Notes: generated from the sequence alone by a model not told the origin. DNA of 64,000 nt from Macrosoma leucophasiata (GCA_036365455.1 JAWQUS010000027.1:19518501-19582500), one strand, 5' to 3'. Counted from the first letter of the stretch, positions 30,394 to 41,681 are shown. A program made the numbers and translations.

Positions 30394-30704
30394 TAAAACA
30401 GGCATGACATTGTGTTTTGCCTCCGATATAGTATTTATGGGCTCTTCACATCGTTGGTAAGGCAATTAAATAAATAAAATAAGTAAAAAAAAGCTAAAAA
30501 AAAAAAACTTTATTCTAACTTTATTTTTCACGTAACTTTATTCCTTTTCTTCCCCATTCAACCACTATTCAGCAATCATGTAATTCAGTCCATTTTATAA
30601 TATATAATGATAATGTGGTCTTGTGTTAAGTTAAACGAATTGAATGATCAACAATTCTCGACGTTAGGGAAACTTCAAGATTTCAAAATTTGGTAAAGTT
30701 TATA
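30394..30704. other. No gene; left flank of the next TIR element
   Basis: 30640-30704 is one half of a segment duplicated at 32745-32945. Confidence 0.6.
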
Positions 30705-31762
30705 CACGTCTAGATGGAGCATCTAAGTTCATAAGCGTCCAAAAAAATATCAGTTAACTGTTGGCTCATAATTTCGTTCCGCTCGCTCAGTAGCGATACT
30801 GTCATTGTAACGTAAACACGTCCACGTCTATGCTTTCATTATGACGATTTGCGCTATTAAAGTGTTCCGAAATTACAAAAGAAGAATGAAAACATCTAAA
30901 AATATTTCATAGTATCGGTAACTAGACATTCCATAGTCCTAAATGTATCCCAGAATTAAATCAATAATATTTAATTTTACGTCGCAATAGTACGATTTAT
31001 TGAACGCCATGTTTACTGTGTTGCCAGTTTTTGATTTAAAATCTTCGCAGAAAACATATGAAGTTACAAAATAAAATCTATATAAAATATATGTTTAATA
31101 TACCTACTCGTATATTTATTTTAATAACATTATTTTAATAACCCCCGAAGGAAAAAGAGGGGTGTTCTAAGTTTGACGTGTGTATCTGTTTGTGGGTTTG
31201 TAAATTTCCAACTAGTAGAATAGAATAGAATTCATTTACTCGGACAACAACACAGAGACAAAGTATAATATTTAACAAACAACATAGGTACCTACAACAA
31301 TAGACAATAGATAGGATAGGCAATTTGGTACAATAGACAGGTAGGTAGGTATAATGACAAGCATAGTGGATCCATTCCAGATTTTGATTTTGTTTTTAAA
31401 AATGTATTTATTTTTCTCCACGATAAAAGTAATTTACACTAAGAACTTAAGCTAATACACGTACCAATACAAACAAAAAATTAAAAATAACTTAAAACGA
31501 ATTACTAAAGCTACTGTGAGACGACCCGACGAATATCGTAATATTATTATGTCACACATTATGAAAAAATTGAACTCGACCTAAGCTAATTTTCCCTATT
31601 TTTAGGGGAAAATGTCATAAGCAAGTAACATTTTCACCAGTTGAGTAGTGTGTGTAAAGCGAATGAAATATAGATACTAGTGTGTGTTACACGCACACAA
31701 GGATTTTCGAATTGGGACATTGTTTTTGCAGGGTTTGTAAGGCGACGCTCCATCTAGACGTG
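30705..31762. mobile_element. 1.06-kb TIR element with a paralogous empty site
   Basis: Perfect inverted ends CACGTCTAGATGGAGC and GCTCCATCTAGACGTG, each next to TATA. A paralogous copy of the flanks at 32745-32945 lacks the insert. TA/TATA at the ends fits a Tc1/mariner-type MITE, but no transposase is present. A LINE tail lies inside (31210-31330). Confidence 0.85.
31210..31330 (-). mobile_element. LINE 3' tail nested in the TIR element
   Basis: The minus strand shows 'ctttgtctctgtgttgttgt', 'ccgagtaaatgaattc' and ATTCT units, the same end as 55920-56002. Confidence 0.65.
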
Positions 31763-32176
31763 TATATAATCAAAGTGGGTAAATTGATTTCGGGGATACG
31801 CTTGTTATTAGAAATTTGAATTATTCACTTCGCAGTTTTACTTCATTTATGTCTTTTGTTTTTTTTTCGTACTTTCCTTTGACCACTCAATTTAAACTTT
31901 GTTTAATGTAACTTCTCGCCTTTATTCCTCTAATGACGAACCTATTAAAATTTGTTGACTTTATGGTCTTAATGGCACCGCTTTCTTTTTTTTTTCTGAT
32001 ATTTTTAGATTAGTAAACAACATTCGAGTCGTTATCTTTACAATAGCTAGCAGGTGTGATTCAAAATGTAAACAACCTAATTCCAATTAGGCACCTGTTT
32101 TGGCATAAACACCACCTGCTTTTGAACAAACACCACGTGATTTGGCACAAACACCACCTGTTTCACCTTAAATGAT
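31763..32176. other. Right flank of TIR element; short repeat
   Basis: 31767-31930 matches 32822-32945. At 32095-32165 a phrase about 20 bp long, 'aaacaccac(c/g)tg(c/a)tttggc', repeats three to four times. Confidence 0.6.
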
Positions 32177-32288
32177 GCATGTATGTATGTATGTATCTTC
32201 ACGCCAGGTCCCTAACGGGGTAGGCAGAGAGTGTAGAGCGCCAGATATCCCGGTTCTGACAAACCTCTCGTGCCTCGTCTACCTTTCG
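32177..32288 (-). mobile_element. RTE 3'-end fragment
   Basis: (TATG)n tail, then 'tcttcacgccaggtccc' to 'ctcgtgcctcgtctacc'. About the last 35 codons of the RTE at 58780-59202. Confidence 0.8.
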
Positions 32289-32744
32289 TCGTTAAATGAT
32301 GCCTACTATATTTTAGACACTAACAGTATAGTACAGTCTATTTCTATTTCTAGTAGTAAGAATGTTTGTTTTTTCACATCTGTAGAATCACCAAACAGCT
32401 TTATAAATGATATTGTTTTATTCATTATTTAGTAAAAATATTATTATGATTGGTTACGTAAATCCAGTGCAAATAAAAAAGTCAGCCATTCTAATTTAAA
32501 ACAGCTCCCTCGGTCTAAAATCATTCAACACGAACAAAGAAGTTTCCACTCCAATAGGTAATTTCTGTGTGGGCTGTGATTGTTCCTCTATAAACAAAAT
32601 AACCGTACTTTTCTATTGTAAATAATTGCAAACAAACAACACAAGTATAATTAAATAATACGTAATGGAAAAGACGTGAAACAGTTCCAAAGTTTATTTA
32701 AAGATACTAAAACACATAAAATTGAGTTTCAGATAAAGCCTTCT
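32289..32744. other. No gene seen
   Basis: An 86-residue plus-strand reading begins in the RTE fragment and runs into unassigned AT-rich sequence. Not supported as a gene. Confidence 0.4.
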
Positions 32745-32945
32745 ATTAAGATAAACGAATTGAATAATCAAGAAATCCCGAGGTTGGGAAAACTTCAAGA
32801 TTTCAATATTTGTTAAAGTTATAAGTAAATTGATTCCGGAAATACGCTTCTTATTAGGAATTTTGTTTCGTTCGCTTCGCAGGTTCACTTAATTTGCGTC
32901 TTTTATACTTTTTCTTGTTGTTCACTTTGACCACTCAATAGATGC
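32745..32945 (+). repeat. Paralogous empty site of the 30.7-kb TIR element
   Basis: 'aacgaattgaataatcaa', 'gggaaaacttcaagatttc', 'gttaaagttataagtaaattga' and 'cgcttcgcaggttcac' align with the two flanks of 30705-31762, joined at TTATA without the insert. Confidence 0.85.
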
Positions 32946-33579
32946 CATACGTAAGTATCACTTATTTTTAGGTATTTACATGCCTGTATTTCCATGTAGG
33001 CGGATGTTAAGAATAGATATGTACCTATATATACGTGTAAGTATAAACGAAAGATTCTGATAAATGAAAAAGTTGGACCAGTCTTCTTTAGAAGCATTTG
33101 GTAAAATAATCTCAAAGTTTGGCTGTATTGAATTAGTACTGTATTTTTAGAAATAAAATAAATTTCATGGTGTGAAGTCCGGGCTATAAGGCGGATGCGT
33201 TATCTGTTTAGCTGTACGAGTGTACCTACTTAAACGCATAAAGATATAGTACCTATGTCTATGTTTTTAATACTTTAACTGCACTCGATGATTTTGTCGT
33301 CTCTAATATTGATTTTTAAGTAAGTGATAAGTCTTATGTTGCTATATTATGGTATTTTTAGAGAGCTAGAATAAATAAATTACGTTACTCCTTTATGTAT
33401 GTGTAATTTATTATGTTAATGATGCAATTATTGTCATATTTCGACTGCTTAATAATTATCAGTAACATTAGATGCGAGCTTCGGATGTAATGGTGCCAGG
33501 ACGAACCCAATAAGGGTATTTTGGTATCCATATACTTTTATTCATATGTTGTTATGAAACAAATCTTAATAAATAAAAT
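32946..33579. other. No gene; mariner scrap inside
   Basis: AT-rich and unassigned apart from 33168-33202. Confidence 0.45.
33168..33202 (-). pseudogene. Scrap of a mariner transposase gene
   Basis: The minus strand reads (H)PPYSPDFTP-like codons, 'catccgccttatagcccgga', matching the third catalytic Asp region of the element at 13.9 kb. Only about 35 bp are recognisable. Confidence 0.5.
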
Positions 33580-33990
33580 CTATACTTATAATAAAACTGC
33601 AGAAGTGTAAATTGTGTACATTAAAAATATTGAAAAATTAAATACCAGGGGATGTTACTAGATTGATACCAAACCCTAATATGTGATTAGAATAATTTTT
33701 GTCTGTCTGTCTGTCTGTTTGTTCAAGCATCACAGAAAAACTACCGGTCCGATTACAATGAAACTTGGTATGATTGTACTCTAACCTTTGGCGCACAATA
33801 CTGGGTACTTTTTATCCCGGAAAAAAATGTTTGTTTGTCTGTGTGTTTGTGCACGCTAATATCAGAAACGGCTTATTCGATTTACAGTTTTCACTAATAT
33901 ATTGTGGTAGTAGTTTCACTTAACACTTAGTGTTTGTTTCATGTAGATCGGTTCAGAAATAAAAAAGATATATCAATTTAAAGAATCATA
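33580..33990 (+). mobile_element. Helitron-like 5' fragment
   Basis: Starts TCTATACTTATAATAAAACTG and carries the (TCTG)n and 'aaaactaccggtccgatta' type motifs, the latter repeated in weaker form near 33860. No CTAG-type end was found. Confidence 0.5.
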
Positions 33991-34025
33991 TCGAATATTT
34001 TTAAGCTATTCTTAATCTTAGTTCT

Positions 34026-34190
34026 ATCTTTTAGGGGGTTTTGTACCTAAAAGGTAAAAGCGGACCCCACGGATTACTAATCCTCCGCTGTCTGTCTGTC
34101 TGTTTGTCTGTCCGTACGTCCGTCCGTCTGTCTGTCACCAGCCTGTATCTCATAAATAGTGATAGCTAAAAAGCTAACATTTTCACAAAT
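34026..34190 (+). repeat. Dispersed repeat with (TCTG)n/(TCCG)n run
   Basis: 'tagggggttttgtaccta', 'gcggaccccacggattac', then the CTGTCTGTCTG run and 'cctgtatctcataaatagtg'. I recall this arrangement as a common insect dispersed repeat. Related ends occur at 47905-48035 and 58490-58555. Confidence 0.4.
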
Positions 34191-34229
34191 TACGTATTTC
34201 TGATACCGCTATAAAGACAAAATTAAGTA

Positions 34230-34786
34230 TCTATTATATACAAATAAATAAAATTGGAGTGTATGTTTGTAATATTAAAATAACCGCTTTTTACTAAATG
34301 CATATGTATGTATACACGGTACATATACCAAAACCACATTTTTTTCAATTTTTGTCTGTCTGTCTGTCTGTTTGGCGGGGCTAATCTTGGAAACGGCTTT
34401 ACCGATTTTGACGGGACTTTCACTGGCAGATAGCTAATGTTATAAGGAGTAACTTAGGCTACTTTTATCTCCATACATCCATACATACATACATACCTAC
34501 ATACAAATAAGTAGAATTAGAGTGTATCCGACTTTCAGGGGACTTTCACGGGTAGGTAGCTCATGTAATAAGGAGTAACTTAGGCTACTTTTATCTCCAT
34601 ACACACATACCTACAATTAAATAGAATTTGAGTGTCTCCGATTTTGACGGGTCTTTCACTGGCAGATAGCTGATGTAATAAGAAGTAACAGGCTACTTTT
34701 ATACTAGCTGAGCCCACGACTTCGTCCGGGTAGATACTGAACAATCATATTTTTTCTCACGTGGACGAAGTCGCGGGCACAGCTAG
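34230..34786 (+). mobile_element. Helitron with an internally amplified block
   Basis: 5' TCTATTATATAC, 3' 'gcgggcacagCTAG' followed by T, with a terminal hairpin ('cgacttcgtccg' facing 'cggacaaagtcg' type arms). The block 'actttcac.gg.agata' to 'aggctacttttatctccata' occurs three times (starts about 34415, 34541 and 34652), so this copy is roughly 250 bp longer than its relative at 63476. Confidence 0.85.
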
Positions 34787-35915
34787 TAATAAATAAATCT
34801 GTTATAGATTTGAAGCCTTCAAATATACTTTCTTTACCTTAGCGGAATGCGTGAATGCGTAATTATCGTGGTGAAGGCAAACATTGCTGCGAGGACGCTT
34901 TCCGGGTATTTATTCTGAGATTCTGGGCTAGAACATTTTGATGTATAAATCGAAAAAAGAAACAGCAACTTTTTGACAATGATTTTATTTTACCTTTCAT
35001 CAAAAGGAAAGATCCACTCTGCCGGCTTTTTTTCAAAGCAGCACTCGGGTAAACTTGTGAAATAGACTTTTCGTGTTTCTGGTAGTCACTCAGCCTCTCA
35101 GTGGTGGTGGTAGTTTCTCAAACTTCGAAGGTGGGACATTGCTAATCTTTCAAAAAATGGAAAAGGCCCATAATTTTATAATAGTATCGAATACAGTGCG
35201 TATATAATAGTGATAGTTGAAAGAACCGATCACTTACTATCACCCGAATTAACACTATTCATTTGTATCTATATCTAACGTTTAAAAATGGGACCTAAGA
35301 AAGATGGGCTTAACGACAAACATAATAATATGACAAATCTAAATATTTTTATTCTAAATTTTTATTATTCTCATATATTTTACCAGTGATGCAGCTTTTT
35401 TGATGCTGTCTTCACAACCCAAAGGTTCATTGGTAGAACCTTTGGGTGCCTAGTAGCGTTAAGCCCGCCTTATGTATCATTTTAGTGCATAAAATATTAA
35501 ATAAATAAATATTATACAGGTTCATAATATAACAAAATGACAAAGAATATATTTTAGGTAATACAGACGATACACGTAAAACACATTCACCATATGGGAC
35601 ACTTTTGCCCTTGGTGGTGAGGTCGATTACTTAATTTACTTAATTTTCTCTAAAACTAAAGTTACTTCGCCACCTGACTTGAATCCAGGCATAAAATCAC
35701 TTGATGGCTAAAGATTAGAAAAATAAACAGCGTTTTCCTGAGGTTACAAGTAAAAAAATAAAGTAAAAAATGCTTAAAATAAACACAACTTAAAAAATTA
35801 CATGCATTAAATTTTAAGAAGCAAGTATAAGGCTTGTGGAGACGGGCCACCGACCACAGCCACCGACCACAGCCACCGGTAGCTGTCGCGCGCTTCAGCC
35901 ATTTTTATAACAGTA
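34787..35915. other. Unassigned 1.1 kb with one LINE tail
   Basis: 35440-35512 has 'tagcgttaagcccgcctta' and a final 'aaatattaaataaataaata', the same LINE end as 49195-49290. 'aaaggttc' near 35420 is followed by an inverted 'gaacctttgggtgcc'. 35850-35875 repeats 'gccaccgaccaca'. No gene. Confidence 0.45.
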
Positions 35916-36105
35916 CTAGCTGTTGCCCGAGGCTTTGCCCGCGTGGATGTCGTTTTTAAATATTTTCCCTGAATTTTCTTTGCTATAAACCTTACGGAGC
36001 CCGAGACCTTTCCAACGAATGCAAAACCGTGGAAATCGGTTCGTGCGTTCTGGTGTTATAACGTCAGGAAGGAAAATCCGACTTATTTTTATATAATAGA
36101 TTAGA
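35916..36105 (-). mobile_element. Short non-autonomous Helitron
   Basis: The minus strand starts TCTAATCTATTATATAAAAA and ends 'gcctcgggcaacagCTAG'. The middle has 'cgaaccgatttccacgg' and 'ctccgtaaggtttatagc'. 190 bp. Confidence 0.8.
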
Positions 36106-36770
36106 AGCTAGCGACATCCACCGGAGTTCGGAAGCCGCCACATTTTATATAACCCGCGCCTATCTATGTGAAATAAGTATACTAAGTTCATGTAGAGCAA
36201 AACTCGGACTCCAGGGTCACTGCCTACCCCATCAAGGTAGTATAAGTTTAAAAAAATTGCGTAAACTTTGCTGAACCGATGAAAAAAAATTAAATGTGGC
36301 ACTTGTTATTAAAATCCTTAAAAAAAATGCTTAAATGCTGTGTTTGAGAAAGTTCCAATAGTCTGAATTAAAAGATAAATATATTTTATTACCGTTGATT
36401 GCGTATAAAAACTCATGTAGTATTTACAAAGACAAATCATTTCTCTTTAGTCCATATATTTTCACACTATCCCGCTCCTCTACAACACTGTGTACCAATT
36501 CAGAAGGACAAGGCCAAAAGGGTTTGTGGGCTTCGTATATTATAGTTTAGAATAAGCCTTCTTGGTTGCTAAAATTTTAAGTGCTCCGCCAATGTTGTCG
36601 GTCCTTCAGTCATAATTTAATTTGTGTCTTGTGTAAAGTTGCTAACTAGTATACGATATCGTTTTACATAGTTAATGAAGGCAGATAAAGGCGGAATTTA
36701 CGACCGGCTATTAACTTAATTGCTGAACATCTGACAATGTTCTCTTTTCGTATAAAAAGGCGACAATATC
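36106..36770. other. No gene seen
   Basis: Unassigned. The 64-residue minus-strand reading at 36108-36302 is not recognised. Confidence 0.4.
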
Positions 36771-37162
36771 GAGCCTGAAGTCAAATTTTTCTTTACATTT
36801 TTCTTTAAAAATAAAATATATTTCACAAGCATGTGTTAATGCGAAATAATATAAAACAATTATTAAGGGTAAAAGCGACTTCTTTACGATATTCAATCAA
36901 CTGAAAAGTCTATTACATCGGTTGCCTAACTAGCATAGTTGGTAATAGATGGCGCTGCTGCTACCATAAAGCAATGCAATAGATGTGAAGGAAAGATTTG
37001 ACAAATCGGGCAGGGCTTCAGTAGCTCAATTGGAAGAGCGGCTGAACTAGATTCCTAGTAGGTCGCGAGTTCTAGTCTCGCCTGAAGTCAAATATTTCTT
37101 TTCATTTTTCTTTAAAAATAAAATATATTTCACAAGCATGTGTTAATGCGAAATAATATAAA
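36771..37162 (+). mobile_element. SINE-D, 1.3-unit head-to-tail insertion
   Basis: Begins inside the head ('gagcctgaagtcaaattt'), runs to the tail end 'aataatataaaacaa', then continues directly into a whole unit ('ttattaagggtaaaagcg' through the tRNA-like head at about 37013-37090 to the same tail). Flanked by ACAATATC (36763-36770 and 37163-37170). The tail's own ACAA overlaps the duplication. Confidence 0.8.
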
Positions 37163-37435
37163 ACAATATCAAGTGTTTGTCGTAAATTACAGTAATTGAT
37201 TGTTTTAGTTTTGTAGATTGGCTAGTTACTGTAAAATTTGGTAAGAAATTGAATATACTTTCAGTGTCCTAAAAGTAGCAAATAAGCATACAGTTAATAT
37301 AGATGGGAAATGAGAAGTGAATGATAAAGTCTTTCGTCTTTTCAAGCGGTAAGAAGAAAAGTTAATTGTGAGACTATTGTTTACTTCGGTTTATTGGTGG
37401 CTCGCTTCGATCTCTTAGTGACTTGAAAGACTTCA

Positions 37436-37738
37436 TTTTTTTATGTTTTGAAGATGGCAAACAAGCAAGTAGTTCACATTGATGTTAAGTGATGACTGCA
37501 GCCTATAGACACCCACACAAAGACTAGAGGTCAAAACGCAGATGCGTTTCCACCCCCAGGAGACAAAACAACAAAGGTCTCAACCTTCGTTGTTTTGTCT
37601 CCGTGATAGTTATTACGGGGCCATACGTTAACATCTAACCAGAACACAATCGTGCTGAATACTACCATTTGGCGACAGATAGATTCTGTAATGCGGTGGT
37701 GCCTATACCCTCGAACTGCACTGGAACTCTACCACCAG
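37436..37738 (-). repeat. SINE-A, older subfamily with local insertion
   Basis: Carries an extra stretch in which 'caacaaaggtctcaacc' is followed by its near inverse 'ttcgttgttttgtctcc' (about 37555-37605). Confidence 0.85.
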
Positions 37739-37946
37739 TTTATTACCACAGTTTATTGGTGGCTCGCTTCAATCTTTCAGAGACTTGAGCTTGACTTGAC
37801 AAAGCAGACAGCTTTGTCTGATGACCCCCGATGGTTGTTTTACCGTTGTTGCTGCAACAGCTAACGCGTCGTTGGCTGTCTCGGTCGACTCGTCGCAGTT
37901 ATTAAAGACAAATCGACGACCCATCCCGACATGTCCCCATACTTCT
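37739..37946. other. Unassigned spacer
   Basis: 37749-37785 repeats 'tattggtggctcgcttc', which also occurs at 37392. No gene. Confidence 0.4.
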
Positions 37947-38233
37947 ACTGGTGGTAGAGCTCCAGTTACGGAGCTCGCGGGCGAAGGCACCACCGCATTA
38001 CCAAATATACTTGCCGCTAAATGGTAGTGTTCAGCACTATCGTGTTCCGGTCAGGTGGTAATGTACGGCCCTGTAATTTCCGGCACAGAGGCATAACACC
38101 TCAAGCCTCAGGAGTGGTAACGCATCTGCATTTTGACCTCGGTCTTTGTGTGGATGTCTATAGGGTGCAGTCATCACTTAACATCAATGTGAACTGCATC
38201 CTTCTTTGCCACTTCCATAACATTAAAAAAAAA
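37947..38233 (+). repeat. SINE-A
   Basis: Full length, ACTGGTGGTAGAGCTCC to A-tail. Confidence 0.92.
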
Positions 38234-38580
38234 TACCGACATGTATCCAGCCATCCAGGGTGCAGCACTTCATAGTTCCATAAGTCTTCTGGCCTCCAGA
38301 AAGCTTCATGACGTATTTTGTTTAAATATTCGGACAAAGTTATTCCTGAGCCTTCAGTTTCGTCTTGGCATACCAGACTGCATTGCGAGTAGAGTAGATG
38401 GATCCGTGAATTTAATTATGATAGCACTTGGCTTCCCTTCCAGTGACCGTCCCACCTTGATGCTGCAAAGCCGAAAACTCTAAGCCTCGCCATAATAACC
38501 AAGGCCACAGCTACTGACGTGTCCTCGATGCTATCTTCAAGTCCACCGTGTAGGAGAAGCATCTTTTATTATATCTTTTT
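38234..38580. other. Unassigned; weak plus-strand reading
   Basis: An 80-residue reading at 38241-38483 is not recognised. Confidence 0.35.
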
Positions 38581-38791
38581 GACGACCCGGTTAGTCCAGC
38601 GGTGTGAGACGACCGTTTGATTCGAAGGGTTGCGGGTTAGATCTCCGCACCGGGACAAATATTTATATGGCTTACAGATATTTGTTCTGGGTCTAGGTAT
38701 TTGTATAATATATGTATTGTGTGTGACGTGTGTACAACGGCACCACACGACAACGACAGGTATATACGCGTAAGCGTATTTATTTATTTCT
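38581..38791 (+). repeat. SINE-C
   Basis: Head GACGACCCGGTTAGTCCAGC, with a B box altered to GGGTTAGATCTCC, so its internal promoter is weakened. Ends 'gtaagcgtatttatttattt'. Confidence 0.85.
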
Positions 38792-39053
38792 TTCGCCGTC
38801 TGTTTATCTCCGTCCTATGCGTTCTCTGCCCAGGAACTCAACCTGTCGCTCAAGAGTAGTCCTTGTGGCAGTCATGAATTTCGGAAGTTGGAGAAGCCAG
38901 TGGCACGTGATGAAGAGGTTGCATTATTAGTAGACGTCCTAAGCAAATCTTGTTGGATTTTTTCCATTCAAGAGTTGAATAAATCGGCCATAGTCTTTAG
39001 AGACTCTTTAACTGATTCCATCAATGGTGATGATGGTGTATTGTGGTAGCAGG
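38792..39053. other. No gene seen
   Basis: Unassigned sequence. Confidence 0.4.
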
Positions 39054-39337
39054 TTTTTTTATGTAATAAAAGTGGTAAACAAGCATGCAGTTCACATTGA
39101 TATTAAGTGATGACTGCAGCCTATAGACAATAACATAAAGACCAAGGTCAAAATGCAGCTGCGTTACCACACCTGAGGCCTAAGGTGTTATGCCTCTGTG
39201 CCAGAAATTACAGGGACATACATTACCACCTGACCGGAACACGGTAGTGCTGAACACTACCATTGAGCGGCAAGTATATTAGGTAATGCGGTGGTGCCTA
39301 CGCCCGCAAGCTCCGGCCCTGGAGCTCTACTACTAGT
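39054..39337 (-). repeat. SINE-A
   Basis: Full length. The palindrome is changed to AGCTCCGGCCCTGGAGCT. Confidence 0.9.
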
Positions 39338-39682
39338 AAAACACAAAGGAAAATAAGAGTAATAAAGGTTGGTATTCACATTATAACTAGTTAGATTCTA
39401 TTCTTTAAAATTTAATAAATCTGAGCTTTTAAACATGGGTCCACTTTGTTTTAAATTAAAATTATTTTCCTTTACGACTCGGTACTTAACTAGGTTTCAA
39501 ATCAACATTTTGGATGTAATTTTAGAATAGATAATTGAACTGTCAGCTAAGTAAGCTCGGTTACTTGACTACGTGTGTGAAATCCACTCTGAGTTAAGTT
39601 TGGTGCTGCTTTTGATGTAGTGGATGAATATCGATTAAAACTACCTGTAACTACGGAGTAAATTTAGTGCGGCGTTGTTTAA

Positions 39683-40356
39683 CCCATTGAATGCCAATAC
39701 GTAATACTGCGTAGGTAGTATATAATGTCGGATAAGCTAGACCTAGATTAGCGGTGGCAGTTTTTCTAAATAATGCAAGATTTGTAATGAAACACGTGTA
39801 ACTTTTGACTAGTGGTAGAGCTCGAGGGAGTAGGCACCACCGCATTACCTAATCTATCTGTCGCTAAATGGTAGTGTTCAGCACTATCGTGTTCCGGTTA
39901 GATGGAATATGGTCCCGTAATGACTATCACAGAAGCATAAAAACCAAGGCCTCAGGGTGGAAACGTGTCTGCATTTTGGCCTCTACTCTTTGTGTAGTCA
40001 TCACTTAACATCAATGTGAACTGCATGCTTGCTTGCCACCTTCACTGCATAAAAAACCTCCTTTGTCGATAGGCGACAATAATCTGTATAATTTGGTGGA
40101 AATGTCGGCGCCGGCGCCGAGGAAATGTTATCTTTGAGAAATATAAAAATGAGCATATTGCGTGAAACGGCATCATTTGATGATGCCGTTGTAGTTGATG
40201 CCGGACTACGCAATATTACAAATACGTAGTATTCCGTAGGTTAGCATCCATGGGGTGTTTTTTCAAGTTGGTGCCAGATACGTAATATTGCGTAGAATAG
40301 CATTTGTATGGTGGCCACCGATTTCGACTTGACGCTAACCTTTGGCATTCAATGGG
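39683..40356. mobile_element. piggyBac-type MITE (TTAA), with nested SINE-A
   Basis: Ends CCCATTGAATGCCAA and TTGGCATTCAATGGG sit directly inside TTAA (39679-39682 and 40357-40360). A TTAA target and CCC...GGG ends are the piggyBac habit. Internal copies of a TACGTAATATTGCGTAG-type word occur near both ends (about 39702, 40155, 40203, 40226 and 40275). About 425 bp without the SINE at 39808-40056. No transposase frame. The 64-residue minus-strand reading at 39651-39845 is a shadow. Confidence 0.85.
39808..40056 (+). repeat. SINE-A nested in the piggyBac-type MITE
   Basis: ACTAGTGGTAGAGCTCG start, with a 25-bp deletion right after it (the GTGACGGAGCTC half of the palindrome is gone), ending 'ttcactgcataaaaaa'. 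Confidence 0.88.
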
Positions 40357-40454
40357 TTAAGGTAAGGTTTTAGTAGTTAGTTACAGTTCGATTTCCATTA
40401 TTTTTATTTTTTTGCACTATTTATTTATAATGCCAGTTAAGGTTCAAAGCTTCC

Positions 40455-40690
40455 CTGATGGTAGAGATGCAGTGACGTAGCCCGTCAACATAGGCATCGC
40501 TACGTTATCTAATATATTTGCCGCTAAGTGGTGTTCAACGCATATATTATATTATACAGTCAGGTGGTAATGTACGGCCCTATAATTTCCCGCACAGAGG
40601 CTTATCAATTTAGTCTTCAGGAGTGTCAAACTGTTAACGCATTTACGTTGAAATCTCTGGTTTATATGTAGATATTTAAAGGGTACAGTC
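40455..40690 (+). repeat. SINE-A, strongly diverged
   Basis: 'ggtagagatgcagtgacg', 'ggtggtaatgtacggccc', 'taatttcccgcacagaggc'. The 3' end is lost at the following Helitron end. Confidence 0.65.
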
Positions 40691-40741
40691 GAGTTCCGCG
40701 TGAGTCAGTTCTCACGCGGACGAAGTCGCGGGCACAGCTAG
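40691..40741 (+). mobile_element. Helitron 3' end only
   Basis: 'gttccgcgtgagtcagt' and 'tctcacgcggacgaagtcg' then 'cgggcacagCTAG' form the terminal hairpin and end of the 21.4/63.5-kb family. Confidence 0.75.
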
Positions 40742-40838
40742 TCTTACCATGAATTTAAACTGCAGAAAAAGTTCACCGTTTCTTTTTGGTATTTTAAGTG
40801 AAACAACTCTGTCTCTCGTATCTTTGAAATACGTACTT

Positions 40839-41056
40839 CGACGACCCGGTTAGTGCAGCGGTGTGAGACGACCGTATGATTCGAAGGGTCGCGGGCTCGA
40901 TTATCGCACCGGGACAAATATTTGTATGGCCTGTAAATATTTGTTTCGGGTCTGGGTGTTTGTGTATGTGTTGTATGTGTACAACGACATCCACGACACA
41001 GGTTTGCATCTAGTTTGGGTTGTAGTTGTGTGTGAATATAAACGTATTTTTTTACA
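40839..41056 (+). repeat. SINE-C
   Basis: Head CGACGACCCGGTTAGTGCAG, B box GGGCTCGATTATC. Body 'tttgtttcgggtctgggtg' and 'tacaacgacatccacgacac'. Three overlapping readings of 71-105 residues here are shadows. Confidence 0.88.
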
Positions 41057-41681
41057 TCCATTCACCCATGACTTACAATTTACGTTTTGTGCTACCAAAT
41101 AGGTACCGGGCCTATTGATATATCTGGACACTTAACTAAACTCACAGAACTCACCCCTCGATCTGTGGATCGAGCTCAAACTCTCTCAAACTTCTATTCA
41201 ATAAATATAAGATGATCTACGTGCTCAACCTTTAAGAAACATTAATTATGCAAACAATCCACAGTTATTCGTTGAACAAGAACAAACAATATCAAGTCAA
41301 GAATCCAGCAGGTTTGTAGCAATCGCATTCATAATCAAGGTGATGAATTCAAGGCACGGAGTCAGCATTCGACAGCAAAGTGCAGTTGGTATGCAAACAA
41401 CGGTCGATGTGGTTCGAAGTTAGATGCCACGAGTACCTAGCCCCCTACCTATGCAGAGCGAACTAAAGTGCCCCCATAAATTTCGCTGTTGTAAGTTTAA
41501 GCGATGCGGTTGGAATAGCTCGCTGGAATCGGCTATATTGAATTAATATTAGTATTTATTTTAATTGGTCGGAACTTGACTACTCAAATCATGATCATGC
41601 AATTCACCTAATCGTCCAGAAAGCATATGCACATCGTTATAAATCTTCACAAATTTATCGTAGTATGTTCTTAGGTTTTTG
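41057..41681. other. Unassigned 0.6 kb, no gene seen
   Basis: 41095-41160 may be a worn SINE-B body ('gggcctattgatatatctgg'). Confidence 0.4.

Noticed and set aside
40744..41131. Four overlapping readings of 70-105 residues
   Set aside because: All lie wholly or partly in a SINE-C copy; they are shadows of the repeat and share no protein feature.
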